A stretch of 64,000 nucleotides of DNA from Desulfosporosinus hippei DSM 8344 (GCF_900100785.1 NZ_FNCP01000002.1:62001-126000), one strand, 5' to 3'; shown: positions 1 to 8,778, counted from the first letter of the stretch. A program made the numbers and translations. Notes: generated by a model from the letters alone, not told the origin.

Positions 1-165
1 GCACGGTCCCGCCACTGTAATGGGAAGATGTTTCACACGAGGCCACTGGGTTTATTTCGGGAAGGCGTGAAGCATTGATGATCCAAAGTCAGAAGACCTG
101 CCTTTGTTGACGAACCAATAACTCTACGAGCGATAGGGGGGTTCCAGTAGTAAATGTGTATTTGG
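1..165 (+). promoter_or_regulatory. Cobalamin riboswitch, 5' end cut by the window edge
   Basis: The core blocks of the adenosylcobalamin element are present in order: a GGTCCCGCCACTGTAA block at the edge, a CCACTGGG...CGGGAAGG block, a GATGATCC segment, the AGTCAGAAGACCTGCC block and a closing CTCTACGAGCGATAGGGGG. The first part, including P1 and the GGTG-containing strand, lies outside the window. A strong terminator hairpin follows, so transcriptional control of nrdDG is likely. The second cobalamin element in this window with the same GAAGACCTGCC wording precedes the nitrogenase-like operon. Confidence 0.93.
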
Positions 166-175
166 GAATATACGC

Positions 176-208
176 AGCCTCTTGCCGCTCAGCGGCAAGA
201 GGCTTTTT
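176..208 (+). terminator. Intrinsic terminator, expression platform of the nrdDG riboswitch
   Basis: Inverted repeat GCCTCTTGCCGCT / AGCGGCAAGAGGC with a very short loop, followed directly by TTTTT. It lies between the cobalamin element and the ribosome binding site of nrdD, the expected place for a B12-dependent terminator. Confidence 0.85.
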
Positions 209-236
209 AAATTGATACTGAGGGAGGGTTAAAGAG

Positions 237-2324
237 ATGATTAAGCAAATTATTAAAAGAGATGGCAGACTTGAAGGATTTAACCAAGAAAAGATTGTGC
301 ATGCAATTTTTAAGGCTGCCACAGCTTGTGGAGGTTCAGATTATGAACGTGCCGAGGAGATCGGCAGACAGGTCGTTGCAATTTTGCACAAGGATTATAG
401 GGACAAGCAACCGGATGTAGAATCAATCCAAGATATCGTTGAAAAAGTCCTCATTGAAAATGGACATGCCAAGACTGCCAAAGCATTTATTCTTTATCGT
501 CAGAAAAGGAAAAACAGCCGTGAAATGGATGCTTTGATCGGGGCCACAATCGGCATGTTTTCTGACTACTTGGGAGATAAAGATTGGCAAATCAAGGAGA
601 ATGCCAATACTCAAAAAAGTATTAACGGCCTGAATAATTATATCCGAGAGGTATTCACCAAAAAGTATTGGCTTTATGAGATCTATCCACAAGAGGTTCG
701 GGAAGCTCATGAAAGTGGAGATTGCCATATTCATGACCTGGGATTTTTCGGGCCCTATTGTGCCGGCTGGGATTTGCGTCAGCTTCTTATGGACGGATTC
801 GGAGGAGTTCCGGGCAAGGTAGAAAGCGGCCCTGCTAAACATTTAAGGTCTTTCCTGGGACAAATCGTTAATTCTACCTTCACAACCCAAGGGGAAACCG
901 CCGGAGCTCAGGCTTGGTCAAGCTTTGATACCTTTTGTGCCCCCTTTATCCGAGAGGATCAATTAACCTTTGCCCAAGTCAAACAGTGTTTACAGGAATT
1001 TGTCTTTAACATCAATGTGCCCACACGGGTAGGATTTCAATGCCCTTTTTCTAACCTGACCTTTGATATTTGGGTGCCTTCCACCTTGAAGGATGAACAT
1101 GTCATAATCGGCGGGAGATATAGGGAGGATAAGTACGGAGATTTCCAGGAGGAACTGGATATGTTCAACTTGGCCTTCTGTGAAGTGATGTTGGAAGGAG
1201 ACTCTAAGGGGAGGGTGTTCACCTTCCCGATTCCAACCCTTAATATTACCAATGACTTTGAGTGGAACAGTCCGGTGGCAGATGCTTTCATGAAAATTAC
1301 CTGTAAGTATGGAATTCCCTACTTTGCCAATTATGTAAACTCGGATTTGTCGCCGGAAGATGCTGTTTCCATGTGCTGCAGGCTAAGGTTGGATACGGGG
1401 GAACTGAGAAAAAGAGGCGGAGGCTTGTTCGGGAGCAACCCTCTCACAGGTTCCATCGGTGTATTTACAATTAACCTGCCCAGACTGGCCTATCTATCCG
1501 AGACAAAAGGAGAGTTTATGGAACGCCTGAAACATATGGCGGAAATCGGGCGCACGGCTTTGGAAATCAAACGAAAAGTGATTGAACAGCAATCAGATAA
1601 GGGACTGTACCCATATTCATGCTATTATCTGAGACATGCCAAGGAGAGAACCGGGCAATACTGGCATAATCATTTCAGTACCATCGGTATTGTTGGTATG
1701 AATGAGGCCTTACTTAACTTCATGGGAAAAGGAATTGAAACCAATGAAGGCCGAGAGTTTTCAGTTAGTGTGATGAATTACTTGAGGGAACTGCTGGTTA
1801 AGTTTCAGCAGGAAACGGGCAATGTCTATAATTTAGAAGCTACCCCTGCCGAGGGGACCTCTTATCGGCTGGCTATGCTGGATACTAAAAAGTACGCTTC
1901 AATTATTACGGCGGGTGAGGAAGTTCCTTACTATTCAAACTCCACCCAACTTCCCGTAGGTTATACGGAAGACATTTTTGAGGTTTTAGAGCTACAGGAC
2001 GAACTCCAATCTCTTTATACCGGGGGGACTGTTCAGCACCTCTATTTAGGAGATGCCGTTGAGGATACAGAGGTCTGCAAGCGGCTTATCCAAAAGATCT
2101 TCAACAAGCATAAGATTCCCTATATCTCCATTACTCCCACCTTCAGTATTTGCGATTCACACGGCTACATCAGTGGGGAGCATTTTAATTGTCCTGAATG
2201 TGGGGCTGAAGCTGAAGTTTGGTCTAGAGTGACAGGATATCTTAGGCCGGTTAAAAACTACAATCTTGGCAAGAAGGAAGAATATAACCTGAGGAAAAAA
2301 TTCGTGATTGCGGAGGTGGTTTGA
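237..2324 (+). CDS. nrdD: Anaerobic (class III) ribonucleoside-triphosphate reductase
   Basis: Reduces ribonucleotides to deoxyribonucleotides with a glycyl radical and needs no B12. The 695-aa protein begins with an ATP-cone allosteric domain (about residues 1-95, start MIKQIIKRDGRLEGF). It ends with a Cys/His zinc site (CDSHGY...CPEC) and the glycyl-radical motif RVTGY (Gly667). The start ATG follows AGGGAGGGTTAAAGAG. The gene sits behind a cobalamin riboswitch and terminator. This fits the known logic that cells holding a B12-dependent class II reductase switch on a B12-independent one when B12 is short; the class II gene is not in this window. nrdG follows with a one-base overlap. Confidence 0.96.
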   Translation: MIKQIIKRDGRLEGFNQEKIVHAIFKAATACGGSDYERAEEIGRQVVAILHKDYRDKQPDVESIQDIVEKVLIENGHAKTAKAFILYRQKRKNSREMDALIGATIGMFSDYLGDKDWQIKENANTQKSINGLNNYIREVFTKKYWLYEIYPQEVREAHESGDCHIHDLGFFGPYCAGWDLRQLLMDGFGGVPGKVESGPAKHLRSFLGQIVNSTFTTQGETAGAQAWSSFDTFCAPFIREDQLTFAQVKQCLQEFVFNINVPTRVGFQCPFSNLTFDIWVPSTLKDEHVIIGGRYREDKYGDFQEELDMFNLAFCEVMLEGDSKGRVFTFPIPTLNITNDFEWNSPVADAFMKITCKYGIPYFANYVNSDLSPEDAVSMCCRLRLDTGELRKRGGGLFGSNPLTGSIGVFTINLPRLAYLSETKGEFMERLKHMAEIGRTALEIKRKVIEQQSDKGLYPYSCYYLRHAKERTGQYWHNHFSTIGIVGMNEALLNFMGKGIETNEGREFSVSVMNYLRELLVKFQQETGNVYNLEATPAEGTSYRLAMLDTKKYASIITAGEEVPYYSNSTQLPVGYTEDIFEVLELQDELQSLYTGGTVQHLYLGDAVEDTEVCKRLIQKIFNKHKIPYISITPTFSICDSHGYISGEHFNCPECGAEAEVWSRVTGYLRPVKNYNLGKKEEYNLRKKFVIAEVV

Positions 2325-3007
2325 TGAAGATCGCAGGATTTATGAAGACATCATTTGTCGACTATCCCGGCAAGATAGCATCTGTAGTTTTTACCCAGGG
2401 TTGTAATCTAAGCTGTAGTTATTGCCACAATGCCGGTCTTATAGAAGCTAAGGAGGATTTCAGGGGTATTTTGCCTGAAGAAATTTTCCAATGGCTTTCC
2501 AGAAGAAAAGGGCTGATTGATGGAGTAGTTATTAGTGGAGGCGAGCCGACGCTGCAAAGTAACCTTGCGGTTTTTATCGAAGAATTAAAGGCCATGAAGC
2601 TCCTTGTAAAACTAGATACCAACGGAACTAATCCGGAAATCTTGAGAACCTTGATCGCCGATAATCTGCTGGATTTTATTGCCATGGACTTAAAGGCTCC
2701 TCTTAATAAATATGAAGAAATTACAGGGATGGGTGGGTTGGAGCTATGGCCAATTCGAGAAAGTGTGGAAATTATTAAAAATAGCGGGCTTGCTCATGAG
2801 TTTAGAACCACATTTTGCCCTAATCTTGATGCTGATGATATACCCTGCATTATCTTGGATTTTGAAATCACTTCAAATTATGTAGTTCAGAACTGTAAGG
2901 ACACTGGTTTTCAAAAAGCAACTAAGAAAAAACAAGATTTAAGAAATTTGATTATGTACAATAACAAAAGCTTTGCCTTAGCCCTGCGAGGTTTTGAAGT
3001 TGGCTGA
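2324..3007 (+). CDS. nrdG: Anaerobic ribonucleotide reductase activating protein (radical SAM)
   Basis: Radical SAM activase that generates the glycyl radical on NrdD using S-adenosylmethionine and a [4Fe-4S] cluster. Cys27, Cys31 and Cys34 form CNLSCSYC, and a GGEPT motif follows. Length (about 227 aa) suits the NrdG/PflA family. I chose ATG 2324, which overlaps the last base of the nrdD stop codon and lies 4 bases after GGAGGTGG; an in-frame TTG three bases earlier is also possible. It is co-transcribed with nrdD. The C-terminal part past residue 180 is less typical but in frame. Confidence 0.93.
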   Translation: MKIAGFMKTSFVDYPGKIASVVFTQGCNLSCSYCHNAGLIEAKEDFRGILPEEIFQWLSRRKGLIDGVVISGGEPTLQSNLAVFIEELKAMKLLVKLDTNGTNPEILRTLIADNLLDFIAMDLKAPLNKYEEITGMGGLELWPIRESVEIIKNSGLAHEFRTTFCPNLDADDIPCIILDFEITSNYVVQNCKDTGFQKATKKKQDLRNLIMYNNKSFALALRGFEVG

Positions 3008-3183
3008 AAGTTGCAGAACTGTTCAAAGCTACACTGTATGTTTCATCTGCGTCGATAGTCCCCTTGCTATGCAAAAAAGGTTAGCTTAAAGGATTTTCCT
3101 GCTTATCCCTGCCTAACCTTTGCACATGGAGAATAAGTTCTTTCCATTTTTTCGAGTGTTCAATTTTAATGAAGGAAATAGAA

Positions 3184-3225
3184 ATGGCCTGTATAGTCTT
3201 ATGCTATAACAGGCCATAGTTTTTG
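3184..3225 (+). terminator. Hairpin terminator after nrdDG, probably bidirectional
   Basis: ATGGCCTGT pairs with ACAGGCCAT and the inner ATAG with CTAT; a TTTTT run follows on the plus strand and an A-rich flank lies on the other side. It is 175 bases past nrdG. On the minus strand it would also end any transcript coming from the orphan riboswitch at 3479-3668. Confidence 0.7.
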
Positions 3226-3267
3226 GGTTGCCTTAACTCCTTTTCTGCAGGCTATGGAAAATAATAT

Positions 3268-3389
3268 CAGCCCCAACAAAATTGTGACGGTCAGATCACA
3301 AAATCATTGAGGCTGAAGTAGATATATTCCAGAAGGATCTAACTTTCCTTGGCGAGTATGAGTTATCATTGTCGCACGTAAGATGCAGG
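3268..3389. ncRNA. Candidate structured noncoding element, copy A
   Basis: A block of about 122 bases that recurs at 46450-46573. An 18-base stretch (3281-3298, centred on GTGACGGTCAGATCA) and a 16-base stretch (3374-3389, GCACGTAAGATGCAGG) are identical in both. Between them the sequences differ but keep pairing: CAGCC/GGCTG here is CAGACT/AGTCTG in copy B, and AAGGA/TCCTT here is AAGAAG/CTTCTT there. That pattern favours RNA structure over protein. I found no ORF shared by the two copies. On the minus strand it lies between an orphan cobalamin riboswitch with terminator and another terminator. Strand and family are unknown; a decayed coding remnant is the alternative. Confidence 0.4.
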
Positions 3390-3420
3390 AAGGTTTTGAA
3401 AGCTTCGTGGAAAGCTCGCA

Positions 3421-3463
3421 AAAGAATAAAATAACCTCCTAACAGCCAAAGGCAGGAGGTTAT
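3421..3463 (-). terminator. Terminator of the orphan minus-strand cobalamin riboswitch
   Basis: Perfect 10-bp inverted repeat ATAACCTCCT / AGGAGGTTAT with a 13-base loop. Read on the minus strand it follows the riboswitch at 3479-3668 and is followed by TTTATTCTTTT, so it is the likely expression platform. Confidence 0.75.
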
Positions 3464-3478
3464 AAATATATTACAATA

Positions 3479-3668
3479 TCTAACCTGCCCATCCTTCGTG
3501 GGGGTTAAAGGTCAAACAAGCAGGTTCCTGGCTTTAGGAGTATCCTAGGCGGCTGAGGTTGCAGGCAGCACAAGGCATTTCTCCTACTACAGTGGCGGGA
3601 CCGCGTCAGAATCAAACTGACTTCCCTATTAAACACTTTCTCGGGGTATATGGTCGAGAAGTGTACTT
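3479..3668 (-). promoter_or_regulatory. Cobalamin riboswitch, minus strand, no gene behind it
   Basis: Read on the minus strand: AATAGGGAAGTCAG, then CTGACGCGGTCCCGCCACTG, a GCC-rich segment, AGCCAGGAACCTGC and a closing GAAGGATGGGCAGGTT. All core cobalamin-element blocks are present in order. A terminator hairpin (3421-3463) follows. Downstream on this strand there is no coding sequence before the nrdG end, only the conserved block at 3268-3389. Either the controlled gene was lost, or the element controls a noncoding transcript. Confidence 0.88.
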
Positions 3669-3799
3669 GTTGAACAAAATATTAAGCTAGATAAAAGGGT
3701 AGCACAGGTTAATTTTACTGTCAATGAATCCCATAAAGACTAAATATTTTAAAAATTATAATTAGTGGGACAAATATTTGGATTAAAGATTGACAAATC

Positions 3800-4030
3800 T
3801 ATGGCTTTTTGGCAATATTATTAACCGGACTGAATTATTCAGTTACAGCAATAGATGGGTATTCAGATAGGTTGGAACAAGCTCGGAAAAACGTTGGGGC
3901 CTCAGGAAAGAACATACGCTTTTTGAAAGCTAAGGCGCATGCTATTGATCTGCCCAATGAAAGTGTTGATTTGATTGTTTCCAGAAATGCCATGGGACTT
4001 TCGCTTCACCCGAAGGAAGTAGCGGCATAA
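3800..4030 (+). pseudogene. Fragment of a SAM-dependent methyltransferase
   Basis: The reading frame encodes GFLAILLTGLNYSVTAID... followed by ARKN and a DLPNESVDLIVSRN stretch, i.e. motif I (its Gly-rich start is missing), motif II and motif IV of a class I methyltransferase. It resembles the complete methyltransferase at 47162-47914, where the equivalent is TGTGFIALLLAEYGHSVTGVD. No convincing start or ribosome binding site; the N-terminal quarter and the C-terminal half are absent. It is a remnant, lying between two cobalamin riboswitches, possibly left by a lost metal-uptake operon. Confidence 0.7.
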
Positions 4031-4191
4031 TCTGCTTAAATTCTCTTTTTTCCTGTCTTAGTAAATAATAACTAATTGGAAGAGAAGAAAACAGCAGGGA
4101 TTCCGCAATTTTTGTTGAATAAAAAGCTTGTAGAATGAAAAGGTAGAAAATTATAAAATTACTGATATCCAGTAAAACTTAATAATGAGCA

Positions 4192-4385
4192 ATGAGTATA
4201 CTTTCTTGAGAGAAAGTATTGAAAAGGAAAGTCAGTTAATCTGACGCGGTCCCGCCACTGTGATAGTGAGCGGTCTTACAAAGATGTCACTGGGCCACCG
4301 GGAAGACGTAAGGCAGCGATGAACTTAAGCCAGGAGACCTGCTCATTGCAACCACGCAGAACCTACGGAAGATAGGGGAGGTGTT
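4192..4385 (+). promoter_or_regulatory. Cobalamin riboswitch before the ECF transporter core
   Basis: Contains GAAAGTCAGTTAATCTGACG, GCGGTCCCGCCACTG, TGTCACTGGGCCACCGGGAAG, AAGCCAGGAGACCTGC and the closing CCTACGGAAGATAGGGGAGGTG. A perfect terminator hairpin at 4429-4457 follows, then ecfT about 150 bases on. Confidence 0.96.
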
Positions 4386-4428
4386 AAAAATGCTGACCGC
4401 ACAGTGTCAATATTTATTAGTGTTTTTT

Positions 4429-4457
4429 GCTTCTCAACAACGTTGAGAAGCTTTTTT
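4429..4457 (+). terminator. Riboswitch terminator
   Basis: GCTTCTCAAC / GTTGAGAAGC, 10 bp perfect with a 3-base loop, followed by TTTTTT. Expression platform of the riboswitch at 4192-4385. Confidence 0.9.
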
Positions 4458-4606
4458 AGTGATCGGCATAGGGGGTCTCGGGGTGATTTCGGGTTCCAGG
4501 GTGCTTCTTCAGGTGATCAGGTTTGAGGAATGGCAGTTCAGGACACTATAAAAGCGGATCACAAACAGGAAGAGAAAGTGACTTTTGCAGGAAGGGGGAG
4601 AGATGA

Positions 4607-5485
4607 TTGAACAGAGCATTCACAACATTTCATCCAGCAGTAAGCTTTACATTTTTTGCAGTCATGTTAATCTTTACGATGCTTTTTTTGCATCCGGTTT
4701 TCCTAGGGTTAACCTTAATTCCCGCCCTGATTTTCTCCATCATTCTTAATGGGCGTAAGGGTGTCAAGTTTAGTCTTTTATTTTACCTACCAATGTTTTT
4801 ATTAATCAGTATCGCTAATCCCTTGTTAAATCATCGCGGAAGAACCGTATTATTTTACTTGATAGACAATCCTATTACTTTAGAAGCGGTGCTCTATGGC
4901 ATATGTTCAGCAGTATCCCTGATTGCAATTTTCGCTTGGTTCTCTTGTTACAATAAAGTAATTACAGCGGATAAATTTTTATATCTATTTGCTAAGATTT
5001 CTCCGGCAGTTGCCCTGCTGATAACTATGAGTATGAGAATGACTTCTAAACTAAAATATCAACTTAAGACTATCAGTAATGCCCAACATACCATAGGGTT
5101 GGATCAGAGTGCTGGAAATTTTAAGGAAAGAGTTAAGAATGGTATGAGAGTCATTTCCATACTGTTGAGCTGGTCCATGGAGGACGCCATTGAAACTGCT
5201 GATTCTATGAAGGCCAGAGGATATGGGTTAAAAAACAGAACCACCTTTTCACTTTTTAAGTTTGATAAGCGGGATGGCTTGGTTTTGGCTGTGATAAGTG
5301 TCTTAGGGGCAATATGCTTGGTAGGGTATTTTTTAGGGTATGGCACCTTGCAGTTTTACCCCTCAATCAAGCCTTTAGATCTATCAATTCAGGCTATTGG
5401 ACTATATTTTGTCTTTGCCGCATTGGCATTATTGCCGATTATTATTGAGGTAAGGGAGAGTTACAAATGGCGTTCTTGCAAATAA
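4607..5485 (+). CDS. ecfT: Energy-coupling factor transporter transmembrane protein (EcfT)
   Basis: Membrane scaffold of an ECF vitamin transporter, joining a substrate-binding S component to the ATPases. The 292-aa protein has about five hydrophobic helices and, near residues 196-212, the coupling-helix sequence ETADSMKARGYG typical of EcfT/CbiQ. The start is TTG, 6 bases after GGGGGAG; the nearby ATG at 4603 is out of frame. It overlaps the following ATPase gene by 19 bases. Cobalamin riboswitch control suggests corrinoid or corrinoid-precursor uptake. The likely S component is the riboswitch-controlled gene at 40049-40771. Confidence 0.9.
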   Translation: MNRAFTTFHPAVSFTFFAVMLIFTMLFLHPVFLGLTLIPALIFSIILNGRKGVKFSLLFYLPMFLLISIANPLLNHRGRTVLFYLIDNPITLEAVLYGICSAVSLIAIFAWFSCYNKVITADKFLYLFAKISPAVALLITMSMRMTSKLKYQLKTISNAQHTIGLDQSAGNFKERVKNGMRVISILLSWSMEDAIETADSMKARGYGLKNRTTFSLFKFDKRDGLVLAVISVLGAICLVGYFLGYGTLQFYPSIKPLDLSIQAIGLYFVFAALALLPIIIEVRESYKWRSCK

Positions 5486-7182
5486 AAGACTTGAGCTTTT
5501 CCTATCCTAAGACCCTGGAAAAAGCTCTCTCTTATGTGAACTTAAGTATTAACCAAGGAGAGTTTATTCTGGTCTGCGGTGTGTCCGGCTGCGGAAAGAG
5601 TACACTTTTAAGGCAGATAAAACGTGAAATTGCTCCCCATGGCAAGCGGACAGGTAAGGTGTATTATCAGGGTAAAGATGTTGAGCAATTAGATCAGAAA
5701 ATCTCGGCTGCTGAAATTGGCTTTGTCATGCAAAACCCTGAGACTCAACTAGTAACCGATACTGTATGGCATGAGTTGGCCTTTGGCTTGGAAAATCTAG
5801 GACTGAGCACACCTGAAATTCGCCGCAAGGTTGCAGAAATGGCCAGCTTTTTCGGCATCAATGGATGGTTTAGAAAATCCGTGGATGAATTGTCAGGCGG
5901 CCAAAAGCAACTCCTGAATTTAGCATCAGTGATGGTCATGCAGCCTAAGATACTGATCTTGGATGAACCAACGGCTCAGTTAGATCCCATTGCAGCACAA
6001 GATTTTCTGGCAACCATTGCCAAAATTAACAGAGAGTTAGAAGTGACCGTAATCATGACAGAGCATAGACTTGAGGAAGTATTCCTGATGGCAGATAGGA
6101 TTGCAGTTATGGACAAAGGAGAAGTCATCTGCTTGGAAACACCGGAGCAAACGGCCAAACTCTTAGCGAAGAGGGAGGATATATCTGGAATTTTTAAGGG
6201 GTTGCCTTCTGCGATTCGAATTTATAGGGAGTTAATGGTGGGTGAATATTGTCCTTTAAGTGTGAGAGATGGGAGGAAATGGCTGGCAAGCTTCATGCTT
6301 CCGGATGAGCGAGTATTATCGAACCTTACCTCGCATTTCTTGGCAGAGGAAGTTCAATCCCGCAAACCTGTGATTAAAGCGGAAGAAATCTGGTTTAAGT
6401 ATTCCAGAGAGGGAGACGATATTTTGCGTGGGTTTTCGCTTAGGGCCTATTCTGGAGAAATCCTCAGTGTGTTGGGGGGGAACGGAAGCGGTAAAACGAC
6501 AATGCTGGGGGTGATTTCCGGATTACTAAAGCCCAATCGCGGGAGGATCATCATTAATGATCAGAAAATAGAGACCTATAAAACAAAAGAGCTCTATCAA
6601 AATAATCTAGCGCTTTTGCCGCAAAATCCCAAGGCCTTATTTGTTTGCGATACGGTTATAGAGGATCTTCAAGAGGCGGGGGCTGTTCTGAGGTTAGATG
6701 AGGCTGCCCTCAGGAGTGAAATTGAGAAGATTGGCAAGGAGTTGAGGATCACAGCTTTATTCGAGCGTCATCCCTATGATCTAAGTGGTGGAGAGCAACA
6801 GAAGGTGGCTCTGGCCAAGCTTTTATTATTAAATCCCAAAATAGTGTTATTAGATGAACCGACCAAAGGCCTTGATCCCGAATCCAAGGAAGAATTAGGG
6901 GGAATCTTACAAAGGCTTTGTCATAACGATGTTGCCATAGTTTTAGTAACTCATGACATCGAATTTGCGGCTGAGTATGCTGACAAATGCGCTATGATGT
7001 TCGACGGGGATATTGTATCTGAAGGATACCCCAGGGAATTTTTTGCAGGGAACAATTTTTATACGACAGCGGCAAACCGAATGGCCAGAGGAATCTGCCC
7101 AACGGCGGTGACATGTGAGGATGTGGTTGAATTAGGCAGGGCATACTCAACCTTCAGCGTGGCTGAAGGAGTTCAGGCCTAG
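5467..7182 (+). CDS. Fused double ATPase of an ECF transporter (EcfA-EcfA')
   Basis: Cytoplasmic ATP-hydrolysing module with two ABC domains in one 571-aa chain. The first has Walker A GVSGCGKST (residues 38-46), signature LSGGQKQL and Walker B ILILDEPTA. The second has Walker A GGNGSGKTT, signature LSGGEQQKV and Walker B IVLLDEPTKGLD. The ATG overlaps the end of ecfT, with GGGAGAG upstream, so expression should be coupled. Fusion of both ATPases is common in ECF systems of clostridia. No S component is encoded beside it. Confidence 0.93.
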   Translation: MAFLQIKDLSFSYPKTLEKALSYVNLSINQGEFILVCGVSGCGKSTLLRQIKREIAPHGKRTGKVYYQGKDVEQLDQKISAAEIGFVMQNPETQLVTDTVWHELAFGLENLGLSTPEIRRKVAEMASFFGINGWFRKSVDELSGGQKQLLNLASVMVMQPKILILDEPTAQLDPIAAQDFLATIAKINRELEVTVIMTEHRLEEVFLMADRIAVMDKGEVICLETPEQTAKLLAKREDISGIFKGLPSAIRIYRELMVGEYCPLSVRDGRKWLASFMLPDERVLSNLTSHFLAEEVQSRKPVIKAEEIWFKYSREGDDILRGFSLRAYSGEILSVLGGNGSGKTTMLGVISGLLKPNRGRIIINDQKIETYKTKELYQNNLALLPQNPKALFVCDTVIEDLQEAGAVLRLDEAALRSEIEKIGKELRITALFERHPYDLSGGEQQKVALAKLLLLNPKIVLLDEPTKGLDPESKEELGGILQRLCHNDVAIVLVTHDIEFAAEYADKCAMMFDGDIVSEGYPREFFAGNNFYTTAANRMARGICPTAVTCEDVVELGRAYSTFSVAEGVQA

Positions 7183-7204
7183 AAGCGAGTCTCAACTCCG
7201 GTTC

Positions 7205-7996
7205 TTACATGTATAGGCCGGCAATGGCCTTAGCCACAGGGATTAGGAGCAATTGTCCCATAAGAGTTCCCAGTAGTTTCGAACTCATTAAAATAACTAC
7301 GAGGGCCTTGACATCCGCATAGGGACGATTTCCTTTCAAAGCCTGATCGGTAATAATTGATGATTTAGGATCAATAAAAAGCATGAAAATAATATTTGCG
7401 GCTGTGTTAAGTATTCCTGCTGAGGCTGAAGCAGCCAGGCGGTGCTGAGGATCGACAAGTAATGTGGCATAATAAGCCGACATTACTCCAATAGTATAAA
7501 TCCCTGTTACCAGGATATTGAGGACTATCAAATTAATCGGTATTTTGCGATAAGGCAGATGATTGACCATTGCTCTGGAAGGCATGGTAATACTGTTAAT
7601 AAATCTTCGCATACTGCCCCATCTTAAAGCATCGATAACTATTGATGGCACAGAGGCTAAGTGTTCAAGCTTGGCTACAGCTTGAGAGAAGTTTTTCAGA
7701 AAAGTAGGAGTAAGAATTATGCCGAAAAGGGTGCCGGCAGTTGCTAGCAAAATGACCCTGCGGATAATTGGAAGAGGATCAATACTGTGACTTATTGAGC
7801 TATCCATCAAAGCTCCGATTAAAGGAACTTGCAGGGTATGAGCAACGAGAGATATTAAATAAAATAAGTTAAAGAGTGAGGTAGAGAGGGAGAATTGTCC
7901 ACTTTTGATAAAATTAAGCCGTACAGAGTAAGCAAATGTATCGATGATGTGAATTATTAAGGTTAAGAAATACAATTGATATAGGTTGCCCTGCAC
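7205..7996 (-). CDS. amj: Amj-family lipid II flippase
   Basis: Polytopic membrane protein of 263 aa (DUF2837 family). Bacillus subtilis Amj can substitute for MurJ and flips lipid-linked peptidoglycan precursors across the membrane. Family-like stretches include RRVILLATAGTLFGIILTPTF and the C-terminal NTAANIIFMLFIDPKSS. GTG start after AAGGTGGGGGTGGG. It converges on the ECF ATPase gene (22 bases apart) and shows no operon partners, as expected for a stand-alone envelope gene. Confidence 0.88.
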   Translation of the reverse strand: MQGNLYQLYFLTLIIHIIDTFAYSVRLNFIKSGQFSLSTSLFNLFYLISLVAHTLQVPLIGALMDSSISHSIDPLPIIRRVILLATAGTLFGIILTPTFLKNFSQAVAKLEHLASVPSIVIDALRWGSMRRFINSITMPSRAMVNHLPYRKIPINLIVLNILVTGIYTIGVMSAYYATLLVDPQHRLAASASAGILNTAANIIFMLFIDPKSSIITDQALKGNRPYADVKALVVILMSSKLLGTLMGQLLLIPVAKAIAGLYM

Positions 7997-8237
7997 TTGC
8001 CCACCCCCACCTTAATATGACTATGTGAGATAGAGGCTGGAAATACTTTTGGCAGCGCATAGTGGCGGGCAACAACCGAATCATTCTAATGCGTAAATGT
8101 AGATTTGAATACAATATTTTAAAAATTGTAATAAAAATTAAAAATTATGTAAAATCAGAAAGGTATTTTAATGTTTTTGTAGAATATAGAATTATAGATT
8201 ATAGAATATAGAATATTAAGGAACTAATGAAAATATT

Positions 8238-8288
8238 GGGACCATGGAGGTCTGGCACTGGGATATAGTCAGCTCCATGGTTCTTTTA
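8238..8288 (+). promoter_or_regulatory. GGAGGT hairpin element, copy 1 (single)
   Basis: ACCATGGAG pairs with CTCCATGGT around an inner CTGGC/GTCAG stem; TTCTTTT follows. Lies 30 bases before the 61-aa gene at 8319. One of eleven related elements in the window (family described in the findings). In this copy the GGAG bases are absorbed into the outer stem. Confidence 0.75.
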
Positions 8289-8318
8289 ACCTAAAATTAT
8301 ATGAAAAGAGGTTAGGCT

Positions 8319-8504
8319 ATGGGACAAAGAACACGAATACAGGAGACAGAAGATCGTAAGCAATCGTTGTACGCTAAAAAATCAGAGATTTTAGGGAAAT
8401 ATATGTCGGATAGAGAAAAGCGCTCTCGCTGGCTAGTCCAGCTTATGGATATTGAAGATGAGCTGGAGGAATTATCTCCTTCGTCAAGAAAAAGAGACTT
8501 TTAA
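8319..8504 (+). CDS. Small charged coiled-coil protein, paralogue of 42917-43111
   Basis: 61 aa, rich in Lys, Arg and Glu, predicted helical, no membrane segment or signal peptide. It shares with the 64-aa protein at 42917 a core: EILGK, then SDREKRSRWLVQLMDIEDELEELS against SEREQRSQWLIKLIDIDDELEELS. Both genes stand directly behind a single-type GGAGGT hairpin element. Start ATG after AAAAGAGG. Its stop overlaps the convergent CooT gene by a few bases. No function can be assigned; small size, charge and genomic setting would suit an accessory or regulatory partner in metal handling, which is inference only. Confidence 0.75.
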   Translation: MGQRTRIQETEDRKQSLYAKKSEILGKYMSDREKRSRWLVQLMDIEDELEELSPSSRKRDF

Positions 8505-8692
8505 GATATTTTTTCAACGATAATTCGGTGGTTGAGCAAAGTCATAGCTTTGATTCTGGCAGGAACAAACATCTGTCTGCCAAGTATGTCCATTAGATTC
8601 ACGCCGTTCTCACAAGGTTCAATGGTATCTACAGACTCCATGATCAGGACTTCATTTTCCCCATCTTGGAGATAAACGTTAGATTCACACAT
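8501..8692 (-). CDS. CooT-family small nickel-binding protein
   Basis: 63-aa protein beginning MCESNVYLQDGENEVL and ending IKAMTLLNHRIIVEKIS. Cys2 right after the initiator is the conserved metal-binding residue of the CooT family; CooT of Rhodospirillum is a nickel protein for CO dehydrogenase maturation. I place the start at ATG 8692, nine bases after AGGAGG; an ATG three codons upstream abuts the ribosome binding site and would bury the cysteine. A GGAGGT hairpin element lies just upstream on the same strand. Predicted cytoplasmic. The precise client enzyme is unknown. Confidence 0.87.
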   Translation of the reverse strand: MCESNVYLQDGENEVLIMESVDTIEPCENGVNLMDILGRQMFVPARIKAMTLLNHRIIVEKIS

Positions 8693-8715
8693 TGCAATCA
8701 TCCTCCTTCAAATAT

Positions 8716-8778
8716 AAAAAAGACCATGGTAAATCTGACTCGACTTAATGTCAAGTCAAGACCTCCATGGCCCTTTTT
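8716..8778 (-). promoter_or_regulatory. GGAGGT hairpin element, copy 2 (single), before CooT
   Basis: On the minus strand: GCCATGGAGGTCTTGACT, a loop, AAGTC...GTCAG, then ACCATGGTCTTTTTT. Outer and inner stems as in the other copies, ending in a U-tract about 15 bases before the CooT ribosome binding site. Confidence 0.78.
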
